From Maribacter sp. ACAM166 (GTDB lineage: Bacteria; Bacteroidota; Bacteroidia; Flavobacteriales; Flavobacteriaceae), in contig NZ_VAUW01000004.1 of NCBI RefSeq assembly GCF_005771495.1, positions 186,001-250,000 of the forward strand: a DNA stretch of 64,000 nucleotides, read 5' to 3'. Of the stretch, positions 27,768 to 35,860 are shown piece by piece; the stretch's first letter is position 1, and every line of letters starts with the position of its first letter. The notes below the pieces were generated by a model. That model did no database searches. It was not told where the DNA came from and was given only the letters and a program-made list of their open reading frames with translations. The position numbers and the translations under genes are program-made.

Positions 27768-28823
27768 ATGAGTCAAACAAGAATTGTTAGTGTCACGAAA
27801 GAGTTGCCCGAATATTTTAAATATACCAAAGATATTTTGCCTTTAGTAGAATTTTGGTTAAGCGGGCAAGAAGAGCGTTTCACGCGTAAAGTGATAAAAA
27901 TTTTTGAAGGTGCTGCGGTAGATAAGCGCTATTCTATCATACCGCCAGAAGAGGTTTTTCTAGCGACCACCTTTGAGGATAAAAATAACATCTACGTTAA
28001 GGAAGCCAAAAGAATGGGCGCTAATGTATTGCGGAATGCACTTCATAAAAGCCATTGGGAAGCAGATTCTATAGATTATATAATTACAGTAAGCTGTACC
28101 GGTATCATGATTCCCTCATTGGATGCGTATCTAATTAACGAGCTTGGTTTGCGGCAAGATGTTGTGCGGCTTCCAGTAACAGAAATGGGTTGTGCAGCAG
28201 GAGTATCCGGACTTATTTATGCCCATAATTTTCTTAAATCTAATCCGGAGAAAAGAATTGCATTAGTTTCCGTTGAAAGTCCGACGGCTACCTTTCAGTT
28301 AAACGATTATTCGATGGCGAATATGGTGAGTGCAGCCATATTTGGTGATGGTGCTGCATGTGTTCTCTTATCTTCGGAGGAAGACGCGGTAGGGCCTAAA
28401 ATTGTAGGGGAGGAGATGTACCATTTTAAGGACGCTACGCATATGATGGGTTTTGATTTAACCAATCACGGTCTGAAAATGATACTGGATCCTTCGGTGC
28501 CTGAAACGATAGCAAATCATTTTTCAGATATTGTACATCCATTTTTAGAAAAACACGGAAGTTCTATTACTAAAGTTGACCATTTAATTTTTCACCCAGG
28601 AGGTAAAAAGATTGTTCAAACCGTAGAATCACTTTTTGGTGCTTTGGGTAAAAATATAGATGATACACGTGAGGTTTTACGTTTGTATGGTAATATGAGT
28701 AGTGCGACGGTGCTTTATGTGTTAGAACGATTTTTGGAAAAGGAAATTCCGACAGGACAACAAGGACTAATTTTAAGCTTCGGACCCGGTTTTTCAGCAC
28801 AGCGGGTTCTTATTGAGTGGTAA
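27768..28823 (+). CDS. Type III polyketide synthase (chalcone synthase-like)
   Basis: 351 residues, family length. The Cys-His-Asn triad is complete: Cys142 in TEMGCAAGVSGL, His276 in LIFHPGGKKIV and Asn309 in LYGNMSSATVLYVL, with the closing GFGPGF-like loop ILSFGPGFSAQ. Such enzymes load an acyl starter and add malonyl units, releasing pyrones, resorcinols or phloroglucinols. The operon context of an ACP, ketosynthase, dehydratase and enoyl reductase suggests the starter is a dedicated fatty acyl chain. Product not known. Confidence 0.93.
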   Translation: MSQTRIVSVTKELPEYFKYTKDILPLVEFWLSGQEERFTRKVIKIFEGAAVDKRYSIIPPEEVFLATTFEDKNNIYVKEAKRMGANVLRNALHKSHWEADSIDYIITVSCTGIMIPSLDAYLINELGLRQDVVRLPVTEMGCAAGVSGLIYAHNFLKSNPEKRIALVSVESPTATFQLNDYSMANMVSAAIFGDGAACVLLSSEEDAVGPKIVGEEMYHFKDATHMMGFDLTNHGLKMILDPSVPETIANHFSDIVHPFLEKHGSSITKVDHLIFHPGGKKIVQTVESLFGALGKNIDDTREVLRLYGNMSSATVLYVLERFLEKEIPTGQQGLILSFGPGFSAQRVLIEW

Positions 28824-28853
28824 GTTGGGTACGAAAATTTTTAAATTAATATA

Positions 28854-29630
28854 ATGAATCATTGGGCTTTACTATTAGGTGGCAGTAGTGGATTAGGGTT
28901 GGCTACGGCAAAAAAGTTGGCCAGACATGGATATCATGTGCTGATTATTCACCGTGATAGACGTACTGATATGGATGAAATTCAAAATTCATTTGAAGAA
29001 ATCCGTGCGAATGGAAATCAGCTCATCACCTTAAATGTTGATGCGTTGAATCCTGATAAAAGGTCAAGCACAATTAAAGATATTAAACTTCGGCTACCTG
29101 AAGGGCATCAAATTAAGGTATTGGTGCATAGCGTAGCTAAAGGAACCCTAAAACCGATGTACTCAGAAAACGAATCGACATTAGTGGATACGGATTTTAA
29201 GATGACGTTCGAAGCAATGGCCCTGAGCTTATATGATTGGACAAAAGCATTGGTCGAAGCTAAGCTTTTCGCTGCTGATACGCGTATTATTTCATTTACC
29301 AGCGAAGGGAATACCAAGGCATTGCCAAATTACAGTGCAGTTTCTGTAGCAAAAGTAGCATTAGAAGCATTGACCAGAAGTATTGCATTAGAATTTGCTC
29401 CAGTAGGGATAAAGGCAAATTGTATACAAGCAGGTATAACCAAGACTAAATCTTTGGCTATGATTCCGGGTTATGAGCAGATAAAAGCACATGCCTTAGA
29501 ACGAAATCCGAATAAACGATTGACTACTCCCGAAGATGTCGCCGATGCTGTTTATTTGTTGACCACGGATGAGGCAAAATGGATAACGGGTACGGTCATA
29601 AAAGTAGATGGTGGCGAAAGTTTGATGTAA
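28854..29630 (+). CDS. SDR oxidoreductase, FabL-like enoyl-ACP reductase
   Basis: 258 residues. N-terminal NAD(P)-binding LLLGGSSGLGLATAKKLA. The active site is Tyr160 and Lys167 in NYSAVSVAKVALEALTRSI, i.e. a Tyr-x6-Lys spacing, which is typical of enoyl-ACP reductases such as FabI/FabL rather than the Tyr-x3-Lys of ordinary SDRs. The end (TVIKVDGGESLM) closely resembles the FabL C-terminus. It would reduce the enoyl intermediate on the operon's ACP. It lies 30 bp after the PKS gene. Confidence 0.8.
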   Translation: MNHWALLLGGSSGLGLATAKKLARHGYHVLIIHRDRRTDMDEIQNSFEEIRANGNQLITLNVDALNPDKRSSTIKDIKLRLPEGHQIKVLVHSVAKGTLKPMYSENESTLVDTDFKMTFEAMALSLYDWTKALVEAKLFAADTRIISFTSEGNTKALPNYSAVSVAKVALEALTRSIALEFAPVGIKANCIQAGITKTKSLAMIPGYEQIKAHALERNPNKRLTTPEDVADAVYLLTTDEAKWITGTVIKVDGGESLM

Positions 29631-29641
29631 TTGAAAAACAA

Positions 29642-30094
29642 ATGACAAAGAACTCTTTTCAATGGATAGTAGATGAGTTACCATACGCAAAGCCTTTTTT
29701 GTTTGTGGATGAAATTATGAGTATAGACGAAACCAGTGTAGAAGGCACCTATCGGTTTCATTCTGATGCAGCGTTCTTTGGGGGGCATTTTAAGAATAAT
29801 CCCGTAACACCAGGAGTTTTATTAACGGAGTGCTGCGCACAAGTCGGTCTCGTTTGTTTAGGGATTTATCTTTTAGGAGACAACAAGCAATTAAAAGACC
29901 TTAAAATCGGTATGAGCAGTTCTCAGATGGAGTTTTTAGTTCCTGTGTTTCCAGGAGAACGTGTTCGGGTTGTTTCTGAACGGGTTTATTTCCGGTTCCA
30001 AAAATTAAAATGCGACGTAAAGATGTATAATAAGGATAATGAATTGGTCTGCAAAGGTACATTGGCAGGCATGATGAGTATAACTAATGAATAG
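29642..30094 (+). CDS. FabZ-like 3-hydroxyacyl-ACP dehydratase
   Basis: 150 residues from the ATG at 29642, chosen because the upstream in-frame extension overlaps the SDR gene and has no family similarity. Hotdog-fold motif GGHFKNNPVTPGVLLTECCAQ contains His49 and Glu63, the FabZ catalytic pair. It should dehydrate 3-hydroxyacyl chains on the operon's ACP. Its last eight bases overlap the ketosynthase start. Confidence 0.88.
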   Translation: MTKNSFQWIVDELPYAKPFLFVDEIMSIDETSVEGTYRFHSDAAFFGGHFKNNPVTPGVLLTECCAQVGLVCLGIYLLGDNKQLKDLKIGMSSSQMEFLVPVFPGERVRVVSERVYFRFQKLKCDVKMYNKDNELVCKGTLAGMMSITNE

Positions 30095-31361
30095 ACGTGT
30101 TGTCATTACCGGTTTAGGCGTTTGTGCACCCAATGGTGTTGGCCTGCCTGATTTCACCCAATCTCTAATAGATGGTAAGAGCGGCATACGCCATCAACCT
30201 ATTTTAGAGAAATTGGGTTTTGGCTGTCAAATTGCAGGGGAACCATTGGTAAAGGATAATCTTATCGATACCTACTTTACACCGTTGGAGCGAAGGGGCT
30301 TGAATGCTACAGGAATAGTGTATGGCGTTATCGCTGGTGTTGATGCTTGGAACGATGCCGGACTAGAGAAAAATAACACTGAGGAGCCCAGTTGGGACCG
30401 AGGAATACTGTTTGGAACAGGTATTTTAGGAGTAGATAAATTTAGGGAAGCCATTCATCTTATAGATGAAGGCAATGTACGTAGGTTGGGTAGTACATCT
30501 GTTATACAAACGATGGCAAGCGGAATTAGCGCCTACTTAGGCGGGTTGTTAGGTTGTGGTAATCAAGTAACTACAAATTCGGCTGCTTGTACAACAGGAA
30601 CGGAAGGGATTATTATGGCATATGACCGTATTAGTCAGGGTAAGGCCGAGATAATACTTACGGGTAGTTGCAGTGATAGTGGACCTTATGTATGGGGAGG
30701 TTTTGATGCCATGCGAATTTTGCCCAGAGCCTACAATTCGAGTCCATTTAAAGCGAGTAGACCTATGAGTGCTTCGGCTAGTGGGTTTATTCCTGGCAGT
30801 GGGGCAGGAGCACTTGTTTTGGAATCCTTAGAGAGTGCTCAAAAAAGAGGGGCACATATATATGCTGAGGTTTTAGGTGGAGAAATAAATAGTGGAGGGC
30901 AAATAGGGGAAGGTTCAATGACCGCGCCAAATAGCATGGCCGTACAACGGTGTATACGTAATGCACTATCCAATTCAGGGGTTGAAGCTTCTCAGGTTGA
31001 TGTCATTAATGGCCATTTGACAGCAACAGCGAAAGATACATTAGAAGTGAAAAATTGGAGCAAAGCTTTGGGTCGTAAAGGGTTAGATTTTCCATATATA
31101 AATTCATTTAAAAGTTCTATCGGACATTGTTTGGCTGCCGCCGGAAGTATAGAATGTGTCGCTACCATATTGCAATTCAAAGAAAAAGTAGTTTTCAAAA
31201 ATATGAATTGTGAGGATATTCACCCTGAAATTAAAGAGCTTATTTCAGAACAATGTATACCACGAAAAACACTTGATTATACACCACAGATTATTGCGAA
31301 GGCAAGTTTTGGCTTTGGAGATGTCAATGCGTGCGTGCTATTCAAATATTTTTCAGATTAA
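30087..31361 (+). CDS. Beta-ketoacyl-ACP synthase (KAS I/II type)
   Basis: 424 residues, family length. The Cys-His-His triad is intact: Cys168 in TTNSAACTTGTEG, His310 in VINGHLTATAKDT, His347 in KSSIGHCLAAAGSIE. The first His motif departs slightly from the usual N-A-H-G-T (here N-G-H-L-T), a possible hint of altered substrate preference. It should elongate an acyl chain on the dedicated ACP. It overlaps the dehydratase gene by 8 bp and is followed by the ACP after 40 bp. Confidence 0.92.
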   Translation: MNRRVVITGLGVCAPNGVGLPDFTQSLIDGKSGIRHQPILEKLGFGCQIAGEPLVKDNLIDTYFTPLERRGLNATGIVYGVIAGVDAWNDAGLEKNNTEEPSWDRGILFGTGILGVDKFREAIHLIDEGNVRRLGSTSVIQTMASGISAYLGGLLGCGNQVTTNSAACTTGTEGIIMAYDRISQGKAEIILTGSCSDSGPYVWGGFDAMRILPRAYNSSPFKASRPMSASASGFIPGSGAGALVLESLESAQKRGAHIYAEVLGGEINSGGQIGEGSMTAPNSMAVQRCIRNALSNSGVEASQVDVINGHLTATAKDTLEVKNWSKALGRKGLDFPYINSFKSSIGHCLAAAGSIECVATILQFKEKVVFKNMNCEDIHPEIKELISEQCIPRKTLDYTPQIIAKASFGFGDVNACVLFKYFSD

Positions 31362-31401
31362 ACAACATAAACATACTGATTAGTATCAAAAATACAAATT
31401 C

Positions 31402-31656
31402 ATGCAAGAAGAAGAGAAATATCAAATATTGAAAGATATCATTAACATCTATTTGCCAGAGGATGTGAACATTGCGGACATACAAGAGGATAGTCACTTT
31501 ATGAATAATTTAAATATCAATTCCGCTAATTTGGTGGATATTATATTGGATGTTGAGGATGCTTTTGACATTCGATTAGAGAATGATGATATGGATCAAA
31601 TGCAAACGGTAAACGACGCAATGGCAATTATTGACATCAAATTAAAAGACAAGTAG
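31402..31656 (+). CDS. Acyl carrier protein of the type III PKS operon
   Basis: 84 residues, acidic, with a four-helix ACP pattern. The phosphopantetheine site is the Ser41 in NINSANLVDIILD, where most ACPs have D-S-L; the Asp is replaced by Asn. Helix II then reads VEDAFDIRLENDD, as usual. It is the last gene of the operon and presumably carries the growing acyl chain between the ketosynthase, dehydratase and reductase and delivers it to the PKS. Confidence 0.85.
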   Translation: MQEEEKYQILKDIINIYLPEDVNIADIQEDSHFMNNLNINSANLVDIILDVEDAFDIRLENDDMDQMQTVNDAMAIIDIKLKDK

Positions 31657-31736
31657 TATTCGTATTACTTACTACATAGAAGAACTAAGTTGGTATTTCA
31701 ATTTTGAAAAAGGAACTTCTTCAACATGGAAAAACC

Positions 31737-32687
31737 TTATTCGATTTTCTTTTTCTCCTCCTGAATAAATATTGATGCTAGTATTCCAGAAGCTAAGGCA
31801 ACAGAGATAACAGTTAATGAAACCCATTCTGGTAATTCTAAATAATGTGAGAATAGCATTTTTAGTCCTACAAACGCTAAAATAACTACAAGGCTATAAT
31901 TGATGAACCTGAACTTTTCAAGCATTCTTGAAATCAAGAAATACATAGACCTTAAGCCTAATATGGCCAAAATATTAGAACTAAAGACAATAAATGGATC
32001 TGCAGTAATCGCTAATATCGCTGGGATACTATCGAGCGCAAAAAGAATATCAGTAAGTTCTATAACAATCAACGCCACAAATAGTGGAGTAGCGGCATTG
32101 AGGCCCATTCGTTTTATAAAAAAAGCATGACCGTGTATGATTGATGTAACAGGATATATTTTTTTTATTTGTTTAAATACAAATGAGTTTTTAGGGTCAA
32201 AATCATCATCGTCACCCTTTAGCATTTTGAAAGCGGTGAATAATAAAAAGACGCCGAAAATATAAATGACCCATTCAAATTTGGTAATCAAAGCAACACC
32301 GAAAAAAATCATCAATGCCCTGAAAACGATTGCCCCTAAAATTCCCCAGAACAATACTCGATGCTGGTATAAGGGTGGAATTTTAAATGATGCGAATATT
32401 ACTGCAATAACGAAAACATTATCTACGCTTAAAGAGAGCTCTATTAAATAACCGGTAATGTATTTTAACACTGCATTGTTCGGCGTAAGACCTGTAGGGT
32501 TATCTATAATACCAGAACTAAAAAGCCAATAGATGACGCCACTAAAACTGAGTGCTATTGTAACCCATATTGCAGTCCAGATACCAGCTTCCTTTGATTT
32601 TATTACGTGGTCATGCTTATGGAAAACTCCAAGGTCTAAAGCAAGAAAAATAAGTACAAAAGCTATAAAAACAATCCAGACTATCAT
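31737..32687 (-). CDS. TerC/Alx-family integral membrane protein
   Basis: 316 residues with about nine membrane helices. Diagnostic TerC features: SLSVDNVFVIAVIFASF and ELTDILFALDSIPAILAIT, both with Asp residues inside membrane segments. Family members are linked to metal (Mn2+) efflux and tellurite resistance. No tellurite genes are adjacent. Convergent with the ACP gene; no strong terminator was found between them. Confidence 0.93.
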   Translation of the reverse strand: MIVWIVFIAFVLIFLALDLGVFHKHDHVIKSKEAGIWTAIWVTIALSFSGVIYWLFSSGIIDNPTGLTPNNAVLKYITGYLIELSLSVDNVFVIAVIFASFKIPPLYQHRVLFWGILGAIVFRALMIFFGVALITKFEWVIYIFGVFLLFTAFKMLKGDDDDFDPKNSFVFKQIKKIYPVTSIIHGHAFFIKRMGLNAATPLFVALIVIELTDILFALDSIPAILAITADPFIVFSSNILAILGLRSMYFLISRMLEKFRFINYSLVVILAFVGLKMLFSHYLELPEWVSLTVISVALASGILASIFIQEEKKKIE

Positions 32688-32849
32688 ATTGAATGTTAAA
32701 AGTAGTAAAGGTATTAAATTTAGACCTTTCCTATTTTATTTTAATAAAATCTTCGAAGCTTGAAATGAATTTAATATACATTAGTAATTCATTATGTACA
32801 ATCAATTTTTTTCTGTGAAGGTATTTTTAATTAAAGTTATCATTGAAAA

Positions 32850-33468
32850 ATGACAAAGCGAGAGCAAATAGAATTAAAGGAAATTGCTATAACCGACCAA
32901 GAAATATAAACACTACTAAAACCAAAGATACAGTCCACGTATATTTAGTGATAAGGATCTTACTACTAAAGACATAAATCAACTATTTGAAGCGGCGCGT
33001 TGGTCGGCAGGTTCCAATAATAGGCTACCTTGACGATTTATTTATGCGCATAGGGTGCGTACAAAGGGATTCAGATACTTCTATACAATAACTGATTGCC
33101 TTGGTGATTTCAATCAATGTTAGGCTACTAATGCTCCCGGTGATAATGTTGTCACTATACAAAGAAAATAACCCTAAGGGAAAGAAAATTTTCATGTACT
33201 TCATGCTTTGTAAATAGAGTCACACAAGCTGAATACATAGTAATCGGTTTGCATTATAGGGTGGGTGTTGATTGAAAAAAAGCAAAATATGTTTTTAAGG
33301 TAACAGATTAGAACTGCTATTGCAGTTGGTTATTATGATGGAGAATTGAACGATGTATCCGAAGACATTTAAGATTAGGAGAATGCAGCACGAAAAAGTA
33401 TTCCTCAAGTAGATTTTACATTTAAGGATAGTTGGGGAACCATTAATGACAAGAAAGTAGTGATTTGA
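32850..33468 (+). pseudogene. Nitroreductase-family pseudogene
   Basis: Starting at the ATG at 32850, an N-terminal piece (MTKREQIELKEIAITDQEI) breaks at TAA, then in a shifted frame reads RIFSDKDLTTKDINQLFEAA and RWSAGSNNRLP, the nitroreductase FMN-binding start, followed by an in-frame stop where the family has Trp (P-W-R-F). Later segments TAIAVGYYDGELNDVSEDI and ENAARKSIPQVDFTFKDSWG match the family's C-terminal end. At least four stops and two frameshifts are present, so it is dead. Confidence 0.8.
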
Positions 33469-33588
33469 ATCTACTTTATCCATTTAAAGGTAAACTGCTG
33501 TTATTTCTCGAACAATAACAAAGTACGATACGATAAACTGACCTTTAAAAAATTAGTGCTACTTTTCTAGGGAGAACCAGCTTTACGA

Positions 33589-33942
33589 ATGAAAAAACCC
33601 ACTTTTTTTGGTTGTGTTTGCGCATGCCTAATGGTAGTAATGAACACAACTTACGCACAAGTTACTACTGAAACGAATGCTAAAATCAAAAAAAGAACAT
33701 TCCTGAACCAGTTTGAATCTGATTATGTGCTGTCTGTTTCTGAACGGATTGCGTTAAAACAAAGTAGGATTGCCTATCAATTTAGAACAAAAGAAATATT
33801 GGACACACTTGACATATCCGATAGAAAAAGGAAGCGGTTAATTGAAGAATTAAAACGCAATCCATTTTCTAATCGAATTCAAGAGGTTATTGCCAATGGA
33901 ACCAAATTTGAAGATAGTCTCAAAGTGCTTAAACCAAATTAA
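33589..33942 (+). CDS. Small secreted hypothetical protein
   Basis: 117 residues with a signal peptide (hydrophobic core FGCVCACLMVVMNTTYAQ, cleavage after YAQ). The mature part is basic and helical (RIALKQSRIAYQFRTK, RKRKRLIEELKRNP). No family recognised. It is convergent with the ribosome-associated factor gene, 9 bp apart. Confidence 0.55.
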   Translation: MKKPTFFGCVCACLMVVMNTTYAQVTTETNAKIKKRTFLNQFESDYVLSVSERIALKQSRIAYQFRTKEILDTLDISDRKRKRLIEELKRNPFSNRIQEVIANGTKFEDSLKVLKPN

Positions 33943-33951
33943 AAATACAGT

Positions 33952-34254
33952 TTAGTGCGATTGCATCTTAGCTTTTCGTTTCTCTAACTGTCGTTGTAAG
34001 TCATCTACTGAAGAAGCTATAGAGGCTTCGAAACTTGCCGAAGAGGATTGGGCAAATAGGCGAGGGCCAGGGGCGCTCAAACGTATATTACATACCATAC
34101 CTGTATCTGAGGATGACGTATTTTCCGTCTTAAAAAAAACATCCGATCTTACTATAAAATCGAATTTATCCACTAATTTCTCTAATTTTTGAGCAGCCAT
34201 GATTTCTAATCGATTGCTGGCTTTTACATCGTCATATTCAAAATTGATATTCAT
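33952..34254 (-). CDS. Ribosome hibernation-promoting factor / RaiA-like protein
   Basis: 100 residues, short-form HPF/RaiA: beta-alpha-beta-beta-beta-alpha layout with NINFEYDDVKASNRLEIM and a C-terminal SSVDDLQRQLEKRKAKMQSH helix. Binds the small subunit and helps dimerise or silence ribosomes in stationary phase. The promoter region upstream (34255-34486) also serves the divergent unknown gene and contains a palindrome. Confidence 0.88.
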   Translation of the reverse strand: MNINFEYDDVKASNRLEIMAAQKLEKLVDKFDFIVRSDVFFKTENTSSSDTGMVCNIRLSAPGPRLFAQSSSASFEASIASSVDDLQRQLEKRKAKMQSH

Positions 34255-34392
34255 AGGTTGAAAGTTTAGTTTAAGGTACTCATTTCCGTTAATCCTTACA
34301 ACTAAAAAAAACTTAATTAAAAAGTTTAGTTAGATTAACATTTGTTAAGCCTTTTGTTTCTAAATCATTAACTGATTTGCTGTAGTTTTAAA

Positions 34393-34409
34393 GTTAAGTT
34401 AAACTTAAC
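34393..34409. promoter_or_regulatory. Palindrome in the divergent HPF/unknown promoter region
   Basis: GTTAAGTTAAACTTAAC: 8-bp perfect arms around one base, in the 232-bp spacer between two divergent genes. Related half sites (AAGTTTAG, AGTTAGATTAAC) lie nearby. Possible operator for a dimeric regulator; no direct proof. Confidence 0.4.
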
Positions 34410-34486
34410 CGACCATAGCTAAATATTGTAATACTTACTCTAATTTGAGATAAAATTCATACAATGTAATTTTAATAACACACACT

Positions 34487-34801
34487 ATGGAAAATCTACA
34501 GGACAAAACCATATGCTTAGGTAAACTAGAACGTTGCTACAATTGCCTCCAGTATATTAAGACCAGAATAGATTCTTATCAATATGAACCTTCCACAAGT
34601 GCGCTTTTTGAAACCAAAGAATATTTAAAGGAAAAGATAGAAAAGCTAGTAGTGGCTAATGATTCTCTTTTAAGTTATTTAAAAATCACCAATGAGTTAT
34701 TGCCTGATCAGTATCAAGTGGTGAACTATCATATACTGGAAACCTTTGAACTAGAAGAAGATGTTATGGAGTATACCTCAAAATCTAAAAAGTTTAATTA
34801 G
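34487..34801 (+). CDS. Hypothetical cytoplasmic protein
   Basis: 104 residues, no signal peptide, mostly helical and acidic at the C-terminus (HILETFELEEDVMEYTSKSK). Two Cys (CLGKLERCYNCLQY) in the first 20 residues give a C-x6-C-x2-C pattern, which could bind metal but is not a known motif. Reading frame, ATG and position after an operator-like palindrome support a real gene. No function assigned. Confidence 0.5.
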   Translation: MENLQDKTICLGKLERCYNCLQYIKTRIDSYQYEPSTSALFETKEYLKEKIEKLVVANDSLLSYLKITNELLPDQYQVVNYHILETFELEEDVMEYTSKSKKFN

Positions 34802-34904
34802 TAACTATTCATTAGTGAATCCTTTAAACTAGGAATTAAATAGTCCAGAAGCGTACCTTAATTACCTCTTATCTATTAATTACAATTGTAGTAGTAGAAC
34901 ATTA

Positions 34905-35221
34905 ATGATATTACAGGAAAAACTTTTATCGTTTGGTTCTATGTTGATTGCTATTTTTAGCAGTAATGATATACAAGCACAATCTTTTGCAGGTAATAAA
35001 GAAGAACCTATAGCTACGAAAGGTGTTCAGCAGATTATGTTTCAATGCTAGCCTAATAACGCCTCTGAGCAATAGAAGCATTGGGCACCTTGCAATCTTC
35101 AGATAAAAGTGTATTTGCTTGATTAAGGCTTTATATGAGGATTTAGATACAGATACGTTTCAAAAAAACCATCTTGGTTTAGACTCAATGTGAGAATGAT
35201 TATTATTGAAATTAATTTGAT
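34905..35221 (+). pseudogene. Decayed small secreted-protein gene
   Basis: One frame gives a signal-peptide-like start (KLLSFGSMLIAIFSSNDIQA then QSF) and stops at TAG (35049-35051), but coherent sequence continues in the same frame through further TAG, TAA and TGA codons: KHWAPCNLQIKVYLLD, GFRYRYVSKKPSWFRLNV. This suggests a short secreted protein destroyed by point mutations. Family not recognised. Confidence 0.45.
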
Positions 35222-35275
35222 GTGTTTGGCATAGATTTAGCTAGTTTTAAGGCACTTAACTCCGTACTACACGTT

Positions 35276-35827
35276 ATGAGATCTACCTTTATGTATTTGG
35301 TGCTGTTTGGTTTTGTATTGAGTTGTACTTCTATTAAAATGAGTACAGCTTCTGAAGTGGAAGTATTAACAACTCTAATAACTACTAAATCATTTGAATT
35401 TACTGCAGACTGGGCAAACCCAGTGGTTACCCAAAGTTTGACTGCCGTTGCTAATATGGGATTAATACCTCCAGGTAGTACTATTTCTAGAATAAATTTA
35501 GCAGGAAATCCTAATTATTTGAAAGTGTTTGGTGATAGTGTTTCAGCTAATTTACCCTATTTTGGGGAGCGTCAATTTGGTGGAGGCTATGGTTCATCTA
35601 CAGGAATCGAATTTAACGCTATTGCTGAGGATTATGTGCAACGCTTTGTTGCCGATAAAGGAATATATAACATCAGCTTTAAAGTAAAGAATAAGACGGA
35701 GCAGTACAATGTAATGATGCGTGTCTACCCAAATAAATCAACGAGTATTTCTGTAAACACTTCGAATCGTTTATCCATTCGCTATGATGGTGAAGTCAAA
35801 GCATTGAAAAAAAGGCCTAAGCAGTAA
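35276..35827 (+). CDS. DUF4251 lipoprotein
   Basis: 183 residues from the ATG at 35276, which gives a lipoprotein signal (MRSTFMYLVLFGFVLSC, lipobox VLSC); an earlier ATG at 35222 would add 18 residues before it. The mature domain matches DUF4251: FEFTADWANPVVTQSL, INLAGNPNYLKVFGDSVSA, LPYFGERQFGGGYG and ISFKVKNKTEQYNVMMRVYP. Function unknown; such proteins are frequent in Bacteroidota envelopes. Confidence 0.85.
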   Translation: MRSTFMYLVLFGFVLSCTSIKMSTASEVEVLTTLITTKSFEFTADWANPVVTQSLTAVANMGLIPPGSTISRINLAGNPNYLKVFGDSVSANLPYFGERQFGGGYGSSTGIEFNAIAEDYVQRFVADKGIYNISFKVKNKTEQYNVMMRVYPNKSTSISVNTSNRLSIRYDGEVKALKKRPKQ

Positions 35828-35860
35828 ACCTGCCCCATCCTATTTGGTTAACCTTCTATT

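Noticed and set aside
31657..31736. Intrinsic terminator between the ACP and TerC genes
   Set aside because: Only a loose GAAG..CTTC pairing with no stable stem or T-run could be seen.
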